A stretch of DNA of 64,000 nt from Cyclospora cayetanensis (Eukaryota > Apicomplexa > Conoidasida > Eucoccidiorida > Eimeriidae). How positions within the stretch are numbered: position 1 is the first letter of the stretch; the number at the start of each line of letters is the position of its first letter. Shown piece after piece: positions 21,471-32,000 of the stretch. Location of the stretch: assembly GCF_002999335.1 (NCBI RefSeq), contig NW_020312136.1, positions 1-64,000 of the forward strand. The letters are read 5' to 3'. Below the pieces are notes generated by a model. It saw only the letters and a list, made by a program, of their open reading frames with translations, did no database searches and was not told the origin of the DNA. Made by a program: the position numbers and the translations under genes.

Positions 21471-24400
21471 CTACGGCTGCGGGTGGACCCTTACGATCTT
21501 GGGTATGTGCGGACCTGCAGCAAAAAAAACACGAGTTGTAAGACATGCATGCATGCATGCTCCCTTTTAAGCTCGAGGGAAGCTGCAGAAGAAAACACTG
21601 CCTACCCGCTCCATGACTGGCTGCTGCGGGAGGTGCCTGCCGCGCCGTTCTTAGATGTCGCGATCTTTCGCTAGCGGCCTAGTCGATCAGATTCCAATGC
21701 AATACTTACCGATCCTGCACGTCGGCAGCTTCATAAATTCGTCCCAGTCATACGCCTTCCCGCCACAGCAACTCCAGCTCTTGCACCCGTCGTGAAACGT
21801 GGGGTTCCCAGGGTGATAGCTGCAGCAATAACAGAGAGTCTGGCGATTGCTGCGCTTCTATGCTTGTAAAATTGTATGTACATGCATATGGGGAGTATGG
21901 AAGTGTAGATTTATATATACATTGTATGAGTCTACGTGTTACATGTATATATACGTTGCATAGGTTATGTACGTATAGGTCTATGTATTATATGTATGTA
22001 CATGTATTATGTGTATAAGTATGCAAATGTATATGTACGTATGTGCATCTGTATGTATACGTATATGTATGCATATGTTTACGTCCATGTATGTACATGT
22101 ATGTGTACATAGATGTGTGTATGTATAAATGTGCACGCAAGCGGAGCAACCCGCAGCAAGGCCAAAGGCATGAAGATGAGCGCCAACAGTTGGAAAGTGA
22201 GCAGTCTGAAGAAAAGCAAGATCTTACCTGCACGCCTTCTCATCATTATCCTTAGGCAGGTAGGCTTTGTTGCAACCCTTGTTAGTACACTGGTGGAAGC
22301 CCTCAGCAGACACCTGAAGGCATGCAGGCGCAGAATATCTGTTCTTCCTCAAAAGTTGTTGGGATAAAAATGCTACTGCTAGGGGTGAGGCTGCTGGCGA
22401 TCCATGTGTCGCAAAGAAAGCTACTCTTTGAGACATTTCCTACCCAAGGAACTTCCGCCTGCAGCACGCGAAGCGCAGCGCAGCATGGGAGGCAGCACAG
22501 ACGCGTTTTCGCTGCGCAGGCAGACGCCTCTCAGCATCAGATCGTGTGTGTTTGTGTGTGTTTTTGTGTGTGTTTGTGTGTATGTGTGTGTGTTATTGTG
22601 AGTGTTTTGTGTGTGCATATGTGTGTGTTTTTGTGTGCATGTGTGTGTGTTTTTGTGTGTGTTTTTGTGTGTATGTGTTTGTGCGTGTTTTTGTGAGTGT
22701 TTTTGTGTGTGTTTTTGTGAGTGTTTTTGTGTGTGTTTTTGCGTGTATGTGTGTGTATGTGTGTGTGTTTTTGTGAGTGTTTTTGTGTGGGTTTTTGTGT
22801 GGGTTTTTGTGTGCTTTTTGTGTGTTTGTGTGTGTATGTGTATTTGTGTGTGTATGTGTGTTTTGTGTGTGTTTTTGTCTGCGTGTTTTTGCGTGTTTTG
22901 TGTGTGTCTTGTGTGCGTTTTTGTGAGTGTTTTTTGTGTGTGTTTTTGTGTATACGCGCTCCAGAGTAAACAAAAGGCTGTTGTCACCAGCGTTTCATAG
23001 GCCACCACACAAAATTTCGAAGGGATATAACAGACGTGTTGAGTGGAATGCTGTCCATCTAGGGAGTGCTGCTGCTGCTGCTTCTTCTTCTCCTCCTCCT
23101 GCTTTTGTTTCCCCCACTGCTTATTAAAGTCCTCTATGCTGCGCGGAGCTGTCGCAGCAGTTGCATCAACGGCTGCCTTCGTCGTCGTCGATGCAGCAGC
23201 AGCAGCAGCAGCAGCTCCGCTTGCTGCCAGCGAAGCCTGCGGTGGGGCTTCGCTGTGAGGCCCTAAGGCGCAGCCTGCAGACAGAAAACGCATGCATGAA
23301 GGAGGTATATATATATATATATGCATTTGTGTGTATGTGTGTATATATATGTATATGCATTTGTGTGTATGTGTATATATATATGCATTTGTGTGTATGT
23401 GTGTATATATATATGTATATGCATTTGTGTGTATGTGTGCATATATATATATGTATATATGCATTTGTGTGTATGTGCGCATATATATATATGTATATGC
23501 ACACATGTGTGTATGTGTGTATATATATGTATATGCATTTGTGTGTATGTGTATATATATATGTATTTGTGTGTATGTGTGCATATATATATGTATATAT
23601 GCATTTGTGTGTATGTGTGCATATATATGTATATGCATTTGTGTGTATGTGTGTATATATATATGTATATGCATTTGTGTGTATGTGTGCATATATATAT
23701 GTATATGCATTTGTGTGTATGTGTGTATATGTATGTATATGCATTTGTGTGTATGTGTGCATATATATATGCATTTGTGTGTATGTGTATATATATGTAT
23801 ATGCACACATGTGTGTATGTGTGCATATATATATGTATATGCACACATGTGTGTATGTGTGCATATATATATGTATATGCATTTATATATATGAATGCAT
23901 GTGTGCAGTCCAAAAGCTGCGCGTGCTTTTAAGCTGCTGAGGGGTCAGCAGCAGCACTTCCCTTGAGAAGTCGCATGCATCGCATCCGCAGGCGATGGCG
24001 ATGGTGCTTTTTGCGGGCTGGCTAAAGTGCGACGCAGAGCCTCGTTTCCGGCTACTGCAGCGGAGAGGTGTGTGTTTGAAGACTGTAAAGGTTGTCGCCA
24101 CAGTGCATGCACGAGGGTGAGCCTTTTTACCTTCAATCTTCATGAAGGTTTCCCAGTCCCACGCCTCTTTCTCGCAGCACGGCCAGCACTTCACGCCATC
24201 GTGGAAGAGAGGCAGCCGCTGCAGCAGGAGTAGGAGCCACCAACTGCCACAAGGGATGGCATGCGAGAACCGCAGCAAGCTCGCTAGCTGTTCCCCCCTG
24301 TGGACGGAATGGCTGCTCGACTGTATCGAGGCACCTAACGGACGAAAGCGCGAGGGAGACAGCCTCCGACTCCCCGAAGCAGCAGCAGCGGCGCAGGAAA

Positions 24401-24530
24401 ACCACCAGCAACGCCATCCGAAGCTCTAGCGCACCTTGTGGTGTCTGCATGCGTCTTCCCTGTTGCTACTTGCACTGAAGGACTGACCACAGCCAGGTCG
24501 ACGGCATTTGAGCTGTTCAGACACCTCCAT
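21471..24530 (-). CDS. CHORD-domain protein (two CHORDs, no CS domain)
   Basis: Zinc-binding CHORD protein, of the family of HSP90/SGT1 co-chaperones (RAR1, CHORDC1). Exons, in transcript order: 24530-24435, 24218-24131, 23274 to about 23036, 22313-22228, 21819-21710, 21514-21471; about 220 residues. CHORD1 ligands are seen in 'CRRPGCGQSF', 'ACRHH', 'FHDGVKCWPCC' and 'GCALGPH'; CHORD2 in 'CTNKGCNKAY', 'ACSYHPG', 'FHDGCKSWSCC' and 'TCRIGPH'. Both are complete. The linker is Ala-rich, then Lys/Glu/Gln-rich. The donor of exon 3 is unsettled: 23035 (GTCTGT) or 22987 (GTGACA); both keep phase. The protein ends a dozen residues after CHORD2, so the CS domain found in animal CHORDC1 is absent. The start is the first ATG before CHORD1. 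Introns 2 and 3 are filled with microsatellite. Confidence 0.9.
21860..22135 (+). repeat. TATGTA/ATGTAC-rich microsatellite (CHORD intron)
   Basis: Imperfect ATGTAT, GTATAT and TACATGTA repeats lie in the intron between exons 4 and 5 of the CHORD gene (21820-22227). Confidence 0.85.
22543..22957 (+). repeat. GTGTGTTTTT microsatellite (CHORD intron)
   Basis: About 410 bases of GTGT and GTGTTTTTGTGTGT repeats on the plus strand, in an intron of the minus-strand CHORD gene. The frame open across it on the minus strand (22421-23848) is mostly repeat translation, but its middle part is the real exon 3. Confidence 0.9.
23305..23895 (+). repeat. 36-40 bp minisatellite of TATATGCATTTGTGTGTATGTG
   Basis: About fifteen copies of a unit made of ATATATATGTATATGCAT plus TTGTGTGTATGTGTGC, varying slightly in length. 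Some copies have CACATG in place of ATTTG. It lies in the CHORD intron 23275-24130. All six frames are open over much of it, so open frames here are artefacts. Confidence 0.9.
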
Positions 24531-25436
24531 GGCGTCGTGCGCAGCGAATTCTGCAGCGGCTCCAGAAGCAGAAATGCAAAAGCCCAACTGGGTGTTCCTG
24601 CAGGAGGAATACACGGACGGAGAAGAAAGACAAGGCGAAAATACGCGCGGCTCCCGGAGAGATGGCTGATGCGGCGCTCAGCGATCGGGCAAAACTGCGT
24701 CTGTATGACACCCCCACCTGAGAACGTGTCGAACCCTCCCATAGAGGCCTTTCTCCCTCAAGCAAATGAGAGCCGAGTCTAAATAGTGGCTTTCTCCTAA
24801 CGCACACGTTTTGCCGCTACAGCGGAGGGGGCCCCCCGTCGTACCCTGCGCGGCTTCCAGCAACTGCTGGCTTTGGGGGGCCCCTCGAGTCATTGAGACG
24901 GGTGCTCACGAATTTGCCTCCTGCTCCTCGCCAGAAGAGCGAAATGACGCACATCCTGGGAAAGGGGCTAAAAAAGCTTTTTTCGTTATCCAAGCGATCC
25001 CCTTCACGCGCGCTGCTGCTGCTCCGTGGCTGCCGTGTCAAACATACTGGAGAAGAGGTGCCCTGAACGCGGCAACAGCAACAGCAGCCTCGAGTCTACG
25101 CCCCCTTTTCTACCAGCTGTTTCTGTAGCGGATTTACAACGCTCTGCCTTCCCATTTCTGAGGCGCGAGCGGCAGCAACTGCGATTGGGGAGGGCGGTAG
25201 CAGGAGCAGCAGCAGCTGCAGCAGCTGCAGCAGCAGCTGCAGCAGCTGCAGTCACATCAGGAACATCAGTAGCCTCAGCAACAACAACATTAGCAACAGC
25301 AGCAAAATCAGCTGCTGCTGCAATAGCCACGCTGGAGCAGCGGCTGCAGGGGCCCCCAAGAGTGGGGGTTAGGGGGCCCCCAGACACGTGAGTTTTTCGC
25401 ATACGCAGAAGCAACCCCACCCGGAGTTGCGGGCCT

Positions 25437-25469
<33 letters not shown>

Positions 25470-25581
25470 CTCCCCTGCTGCTGCTGCTGCTGCTGCTCCC
25501 CTCCTGCCTCGTCACGTGTGTAGCAGCAGGCAGAAGGAAGGGCAGTGTACGTACACCATCAACAGCAAGAGCGCGTGGCAG
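24531..25581 (+). other. divergent intergenic region with possible PLC 5' exon
   Basis: The region between two divergent genes (CHORD on minus, PLC on plus), so both promoters probably lie here. A frame open to 25387 ends at a GTGAGT donor in phase 2, and an acceptor at 25579-25581 matches that phase just before the ATG at 25583. A 5' coding exon of PLC (about 25026-25387, Ala-rich) is therefore possible, but it lacks an ATG of its own. GGGGCCCC boxes occur at 24825-24840, 24875-24886, 25349-25357 and 25371-25381. Confidence 0.45.
25437..25497. repeat. (AGC)n / (CTG)n inverted repeat hairpin
   Basis: About ten AGC triplets (25437-25468), a 7-base spacer TCTCCCC, then about seven CTG triplets (25476-25497). 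The arms are complementary and can form a long hairpin. It lies between the possible 5' exon and the first firm exon of PLC. Confidence 0.9.
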
Positions 25582-25582
25582 G

Positions 25583-28500
25583 ATGGATCACTCGCTGCCT
25601 GCTGCTGCAGACTGGCGTGCAGCAACTAATACTGCCTACCCCGACGTCGAGCTTCCGCGACATCTCGGGGAGGAGGAGCAGGAGGAGCAGGAGGAGGCAG
25701 AAGAGCAGCAGCAACAACAACAGCCACAGAGGCATCACTTCCAGCACAATCGACACTGGGGAGTATTCCAGCTTCACAAGCAGCAGAGACTCTCTCCGAG
25801 GACCCCTGGTGTTGTGTGGAGCGAAAGGCTGCGACACAAACTCAGAGATATCGACAGTTCCTTGGCCGTTGCCACGGTAAGGCTGTGCGTCGGCTGCTGC
25901 TGCTGCATGCGAAGCTTCGATCTTCGCTTCTGTCGTTGCTCTGATATACCATTAGGGATGTCACTGGAGCTGCACAAGCAACTCTCTCGTTGGCTTAGAC
26001 GCTGGCTATGAGCCCTCCCTCAAGTGCAGATGCGGCATACCATTGCTGCAGCAGCTGCTTCATTGTTGCTTCTCATTGCTGCAGCAGCTGCTTCATTGTT
26101 GCTTCTCATTGCTGCAGCAGCTGCTTCATTGTTGCTTCTCATTGCTGCAGCAGCTGCTTCATTGTTGCTTCTCATTGCTGCAGCAGCTGCTTCATTGCTG
26201 CTTCTCATTGCTGCAGCAGCTGCTTCATTGTTGCTTCTCATTGCTGCAGCAGCTGCTTCATTGCTGCTTCTCATTGCTGCAGCAGCTGCTTCATTGCTGC
26301 TTCTCATTGCTGCAGCAGCTGCTCCCGCCTCATTGTTGCTTCTCATTGCTGCAGCAGCTGCTTCATTGTTGCTTCTCATTGCTGCAGCAGCTGCTCCTGC
26401 TTCATTGTTGCTTCTCATTGCTGCTTCTCATTGCTGCAGCACCTGCTCCCGCTTCATTGTTGCTTCTCGTTGCTGCAGCAGCTGCTTCATCCTCACTCGT
26501 TGCTGCAGCAGCTGCTTCATCCTCACTCATTGCTGCTGTTGCTGTGCTTCATCGCTTTAGGTTTGCCGTGGGGGTTACTTAGTGAAATGGTGTAAGAGAA
26601 GCTTCACCAGACCCCACAAGAGGCATTTCAAAGTGGACAAGGATAGTCTGGCTCTTCAGTGGGAGTCTCCTAACAAGCCTTCGATGCAAACAACGAGTAA
26701 TCTTCAGACTCTCCCGATCCGACTCTCCTGCAGCCACTCTGCAAGCTTTGCATGCGTGCGCCTTCACAAGTAGATGTCTTCAGGAGAGAGAGAGAGAGTT
26801 TGCGGTGTAAAATTCTCGCTCGAAGTGTCACCAGCGTGTGTTCTGCAGTTTACCTGGATAGTGTGCAGCGCATTACTCCTGGAGAAGACTCCGACTTTTG
26901 GAGGGTAGCCAACACTGCTGTCGCTGCAGTTGCTGCTCTTGCTGCTGTTGCTGCTGCTCGTGCCGCTGCTGTCACTGCAGTTGCTGCTCTTGCTGCTGCT
27001 GCTGCTGCTCGTGCTGCTGCTGACACTGCAGTTGCTGCTCTTGCTGCTGCTGCTCGTGCTCGTGCTGTCACTGCAGTTGCCAAAAGGCCGTGCTGCTGTC
27101 ACTGCAGTTGCTGCTCTTGCTGCTGCTGTCACTGCAGTTGCTGCTGACACTGCAGTTGCTGCTCTTGCTGCTGCTGCTCGTGCTGCTGCTGACACTGCAG
27201 TTGCCAAAAGGCCGTGCTGCTGTCACTGCAGTTTGTGCTGTCACTGCAGTTTGTGCTGTCACTGCAGTTTGTGCTGTCACTGCAGTTGCTGCTGACACTG
27301 CAGTTTGTGCTGTCACTGCAGTTTGTGCTGTCACTGCAGTCACTGCAGTTGCTAGAAGGCCGTGGTGATGGGGTGGAGCTGTTCATCGTTGTGCTCGGTG
27401 TGTTTGTGAAGTGCTGTTATACATATATATATATATATCTATATATATATGTATTTTTCTCTCCCTTTGCGTTTGGCTTGCTCAGAATAAGCCCGAAAAA
27501 GATATGGCAATTGAAATTCGGGGATCTCGCACTGTTCGTGTCGCATGCAGCTCTCGCGAGGTAGGCGTTTTGAGATTTCCTTGGAGCTCAAACGATCTTT
27601 TTGAAACCCCTTCTGCAGCCTCGATGAAGTCTCTTGCCGTTCGCTTTCTGCGTCATCTAGAGAGGCGCTGGCGTGGTGCGTTGGCGATCCTTTTCCGCCT
27701 TCCTGTGGCGCGTGCTGCTGTCTGTAAAAAAGGCCGCTGAACGAATGCAAGGCAGCAGTCTCGCCGCATGCTGCACTCGTGTGAACGCAGGCTTGGAGTC
27801 TGTGGATTAAGGGGTTGCTGCTGTTGCACGACAAGGCACTGAGAGGACGCTGCGCTAACCCTACAGGCGATCTTATTGCGCTGGAGTGGCAGCTCGCGCA
27901 GAAGGATGCTCACGGTAATTCTTGGCTCTCTTCGAGGCTCTTGAGAAAAAGGTCCTTCTTTCCACTTTCTGTGCGTGCCTCTGTGTGTGTATGCCTACAC
28001 GCTTCTTTCTCAGCTTATCCATTGGGAAGGCAGTGCCCACGGCTTTGCCTGATCTGATCTCTCTCCCTGTATAAAATACGCCTTCTTTTCTGTCTCTTCC
28101 TCAAGGGGGCTTGAGCACTCTGCATTCCCTTTGCCCTCCCCCTCCCCCTGAAGGGTCGCCTCCGCTGTGCTCTTTTTACGCCTTCTTCTGCTGTCTCTTC
28201 ACCCTCTCGCAACGATCCTTCAGGCCGATTCGACGTCAGCACACTCGATAAGCTGCTCACTCGCCTCAACGTCCCTCTTGATCCTCGGTATCAAGAGTAT
28301 TTCTTCAAAGCCTATGAAGCACAGGGCGTCGACGCTTTAGACTTCCACGACTTCAAACAGGTGCAGGCAGCTACACACACATACAAGTGCATATATATAT
28401 ACACAAATGCGTATATGCATATACATACACACACAATTACATACACACATACATACATACACATTCATATACACACAATTATATACATACATACATCCAT

Positions 28501-29021
28501 ACATACGTACACGCATATACACACACATTTACATGCGTATACAATATACGCGAAAGCACACGTGGATTGCTAGCCAGCGCTGGCGCTTCGTGCGTAGCGA
28601 GTTGGCGAGGCAGCTCTGCATTCTTCACCTCCGCACTCACGGGTTTTTTTCCCGTGTGAAAAGTGGACAGCTTCGAGCAGCTAGCGAAATGCTCGCAAGT
28701 CTGCGCGTGAGCCGTCCTCGAACGAGGGGGTGTAGGGGCATAGTGCTTCTGCCTGGGGAGAAGCAGTTGATGCAGTGGTCTCGCTCTAGCGCAGGAGGCT
28801 TGTTGAGGCTTCTCTGCTTGGTAGGGCACTGTATGAGGAGCAGGGAGTAAACTGGTTATACAGGGGATTAGCATCAGGGTGTATTAGCGATGCCTTTCAG
28901 TTGGCAGCTGCGACGGCAGCGCTGTGGGGTGAGCGTCACAGATCTGGAAACACAAGCAAAGGCCTTCTTCTCCTTGGCGTGGCTCTCTGCGGTTTAGGGT
29001 GGGGGAATTTGAGGGTTTAAA

Positions 29022-29053
<32 letters not shown>

Positions 29054-32000
29054 GTGTGTGTGTATGTGTGTATGTGTATGTGTGTATGTGTATGTGTGTG
29101 TGTATGTGTGTATGTGTATGTGTATGTATGTGTGTATGTGTGTGTGTATGTGTGTATGTATGTGTATGTGTGTATGTGTATGTGTGTATGTGTATGTGTA
29201 TGTGTGTGTGTATGTGTGTATGTATGTGTATGTGTATGTGTGTATATGTATGCGTGTATGTGCATGTGTATGTGTGTGTGTATGTGCTGCAGATGATGCG
29301 GGAGCTGTTGGTGCAACCCGACATTCAGCTGTATTTCGACCTCTTTAAACTCCCTACTGAGGCCTTTATTTCCGAGGAAGGTGCTGCTGCTGTTATGGCT
29401 GTGCTTTGCTGCGACAGGCGTTTCCTCGCGTGTGCGCCTCCTCCTCGCTGCTGGAGTGGAGTACATACACCTGCCTGCCTCCTGCTGCTGCCCCTGCCTT
29501 TTGCACTGTGCCTGCAGGCTATTCGCGATTTTTGAGGGAAGTGCAGGGCGTCGATACACCGCGAGCAATCAGGGAGGAACTCGAAGCCTTCAGAGCTGCC
29601 AACGACGCTTACAAACAGACGCGGCCGGTACGCCGTAAGGCGTCGGAGGGCTGCATAGGGTCTGGGGTGTATGTACATGCATGTATGCATGTATGTATGT
29701 ATATATGTATGTATGTATATATGTATGTATGTACATATGTATGTGTGTATGTATGTATATATGTATGCATGTATGTATATATGTGTGTATATACATTGTA
29801 TATGCAGATATATGCGTATGTGTATATATACATGTATATGTGTATATGTACGAATGTATATATGTGTATGTATGTATATATGTATGTATATATGTATGTA
29901 TGTATATATGTATGTATGTACATGTGTATGTATATATGTATGTATGTATGTGTATATGTGCCTATGGGAGCAGGTGTGCTTAGGCTGCGTGTTTGAGGCG
30001 CAACCCCACCTTGTAGCATGCGTCGCCCTTTCCTTTCCTCGTTGGCATTCCCCGACGTAAAGCGATAGCAGAGAGGAGGGAGGAGGGGAAGAGGGTGAGG
30101 AGTAGTGCAGCCTCACCATGGTGGCTGCACTCCTAGATGGTAGTGAGAAACCATCAGCGGCTCATGTTTGCGCATGCGCAGGATCTGGGGGTGTGCTTGA
30201 CGCTTCTTGGCTTTAATACGTTGCTCTGTTCTTCTGCCAATTCTCTCATGGATCCTCAACGGCAGATGCTGCATCAGTCGCTTTCCCACCCACTCTGCGA
30301 TTACTGGATCAACTCCTCACACAACACGTATCTTTGCGGCGATCAGGTGCAGTCTGCAGCCGTCGTTCTTGCTGCACTGCTGGTGTTTTGGAAGCGCTGC
30401 CTAGCTGTCTTCCACGCGCGTCTATTGATTGCATGGGGTCTGCATGCGGCGGGTGATGTTTTTATCCCAAGTGCATTTTCTGCTTCTGCTACAGCAATGC
30501 GGTGGGCGCTGCAGGTTGTTGGTCGTAGCGCAGTTGGACAGTACATCGATTTACTGCTGTCAGGCTGTCGCTGTGTTGAGCTAGACTGCTGGAATGGTGG
30601 TGATGGCGAGCCTGTGCTTTTCCACGGAGTGGGAGGTTACCAGCTGACTGGCAGAATTCGATTTCGAGACGTGATCCAGGCGTGCAAGGACTATGGCTTT
30701 CAGGTATAGTCATTATTCTCTTGCATCTCATGATCTATCTGGTTATATATTTTTGAGAGAGAGGCAGACACACAGAGAGAGAGGCAGACAGACAGAGAGA
30801 GACAGAAAGGCAGACAAAGACAGACAGACAGAGACAGACAGAGACAGATAGACAGAGAGATACAGACGGCTTCCGTCCGCCACTTCTTGATCCTCCAAGC
30901 TCTTTTAGTTCTCCTCGTGATAGTGGCCTCCCTTTGGACTGGATGGCAGGAAGGAGGGAGAGGGAGAGAGGGGAGGGGGAAGTTTTGCTGGTAACACTGC
31001 TTTGTGTCTGACGGGGGAGAGGGGGTTTATTGTTTTTTTCGCTCTGCAATGTGAAAGGAGACAGACGCGGCAGCAAGGGGGCCTTTCCTTGCGGTGTCGG
31101 CTATGCGGCTGTGGTGTCTGCGTCTGCGCCATGCGTGAGGAGGAGCTTTGCTCAGCGTCTTAGTGTGATTTTTTCTTGCTGCTATGCGTGCGGCTGCGCG
31201 GAGAGAGGGGAGGGGCTGGAGGCACGTGTGTTTAATCTTTGCATGGAAGGCGAAATCGGACGTGTTGCTGCTGGTGCTGCAGCGCTCACGATTGCCTATT
31301 ATTCTGTCTCTAGAGATGCACTGCACGACAAATCAGAAGGCGCGAATCACGGAAATCATCAGTGAAATCCTTGGAGATTCCGTCTACCGATGTCGTAAGC
31401 GCGCAGTCACGAAACCTCGTGCAGCAGCAGCTCCAGGGGAGGAGGAGAGGAGTCGGAGGGAAGGCTGCTTCTGTCTCTCTCTCTTTCTCCCCAGGAGAGG
31501 AGTCGGGGGGAAAGCTGCTTTTCTCTCTCTTTTCTCCCTTCCACGCTTGTTGTGCTGATACGGCACCTTTTTTGCTCAAGGGCCGTTGTACAGCAGCTGC
31601 TAGAGTCGCCCACAAATCTTCCCTTTGCTCGAGACACCACATCCCTTTTCCTTTGGCTGCTCGCTCGATTCGAGGCGGAGAGGAAGAAGGAGAACATGCG
31701 AGTTTCTAAGAGCTGTAGATGCGCACTTGTGTGGTGCAGACCCTACAACGCCACTGCCTTCTCCTGAACGCTTGTTGGGGTGTTTTCTAATCAAAAGCAA
31801 GGTACTCAATGAACTCGGCGAGTTCATAGAAGAGGGAGACGAGGAGGATATCAAAGTAAGCGCTCTTTCTTGCTTTCTCTCTCTGTCTCTCTTTTTCTAT
31901 TTCTTTCTCTATTTCTCTCTTTCTCTCTAGCGTTCTGCTGTTGGTACATGTATCGGACGAGTTTTGATGGTGGCAGTGCTACTGCCGCTGCTGCTGCTGC

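Noticed and set aside
22421..23848. A 475-codon open frame on the minus strand
   Set aside because: Most of it is translated GT/TA microsatellite (Tyr/Ile/His/Thr repeats). Only the part at about 23036-23274 is real, as exon 3 of the CHORD gene.
23305..23895. Regular repeat array resembling a CRISPR array
   Set aside because: It is a head-to-tail minisatellite of TATA/GTGT sequence with no unique spacers, inside an intron of a eukaryotic gene.
26024..26560. Long Ala/Leu/Ser open frames on both strands
   Set aside because: They arise from the 33-bp minisatellite, and the PLC exons on either side splice in phase across it.
29699..29971. Possible repeat proteins in the GTATGTAT region
   Set aside because: Pure microsatellite translation inside PLC intron 9.
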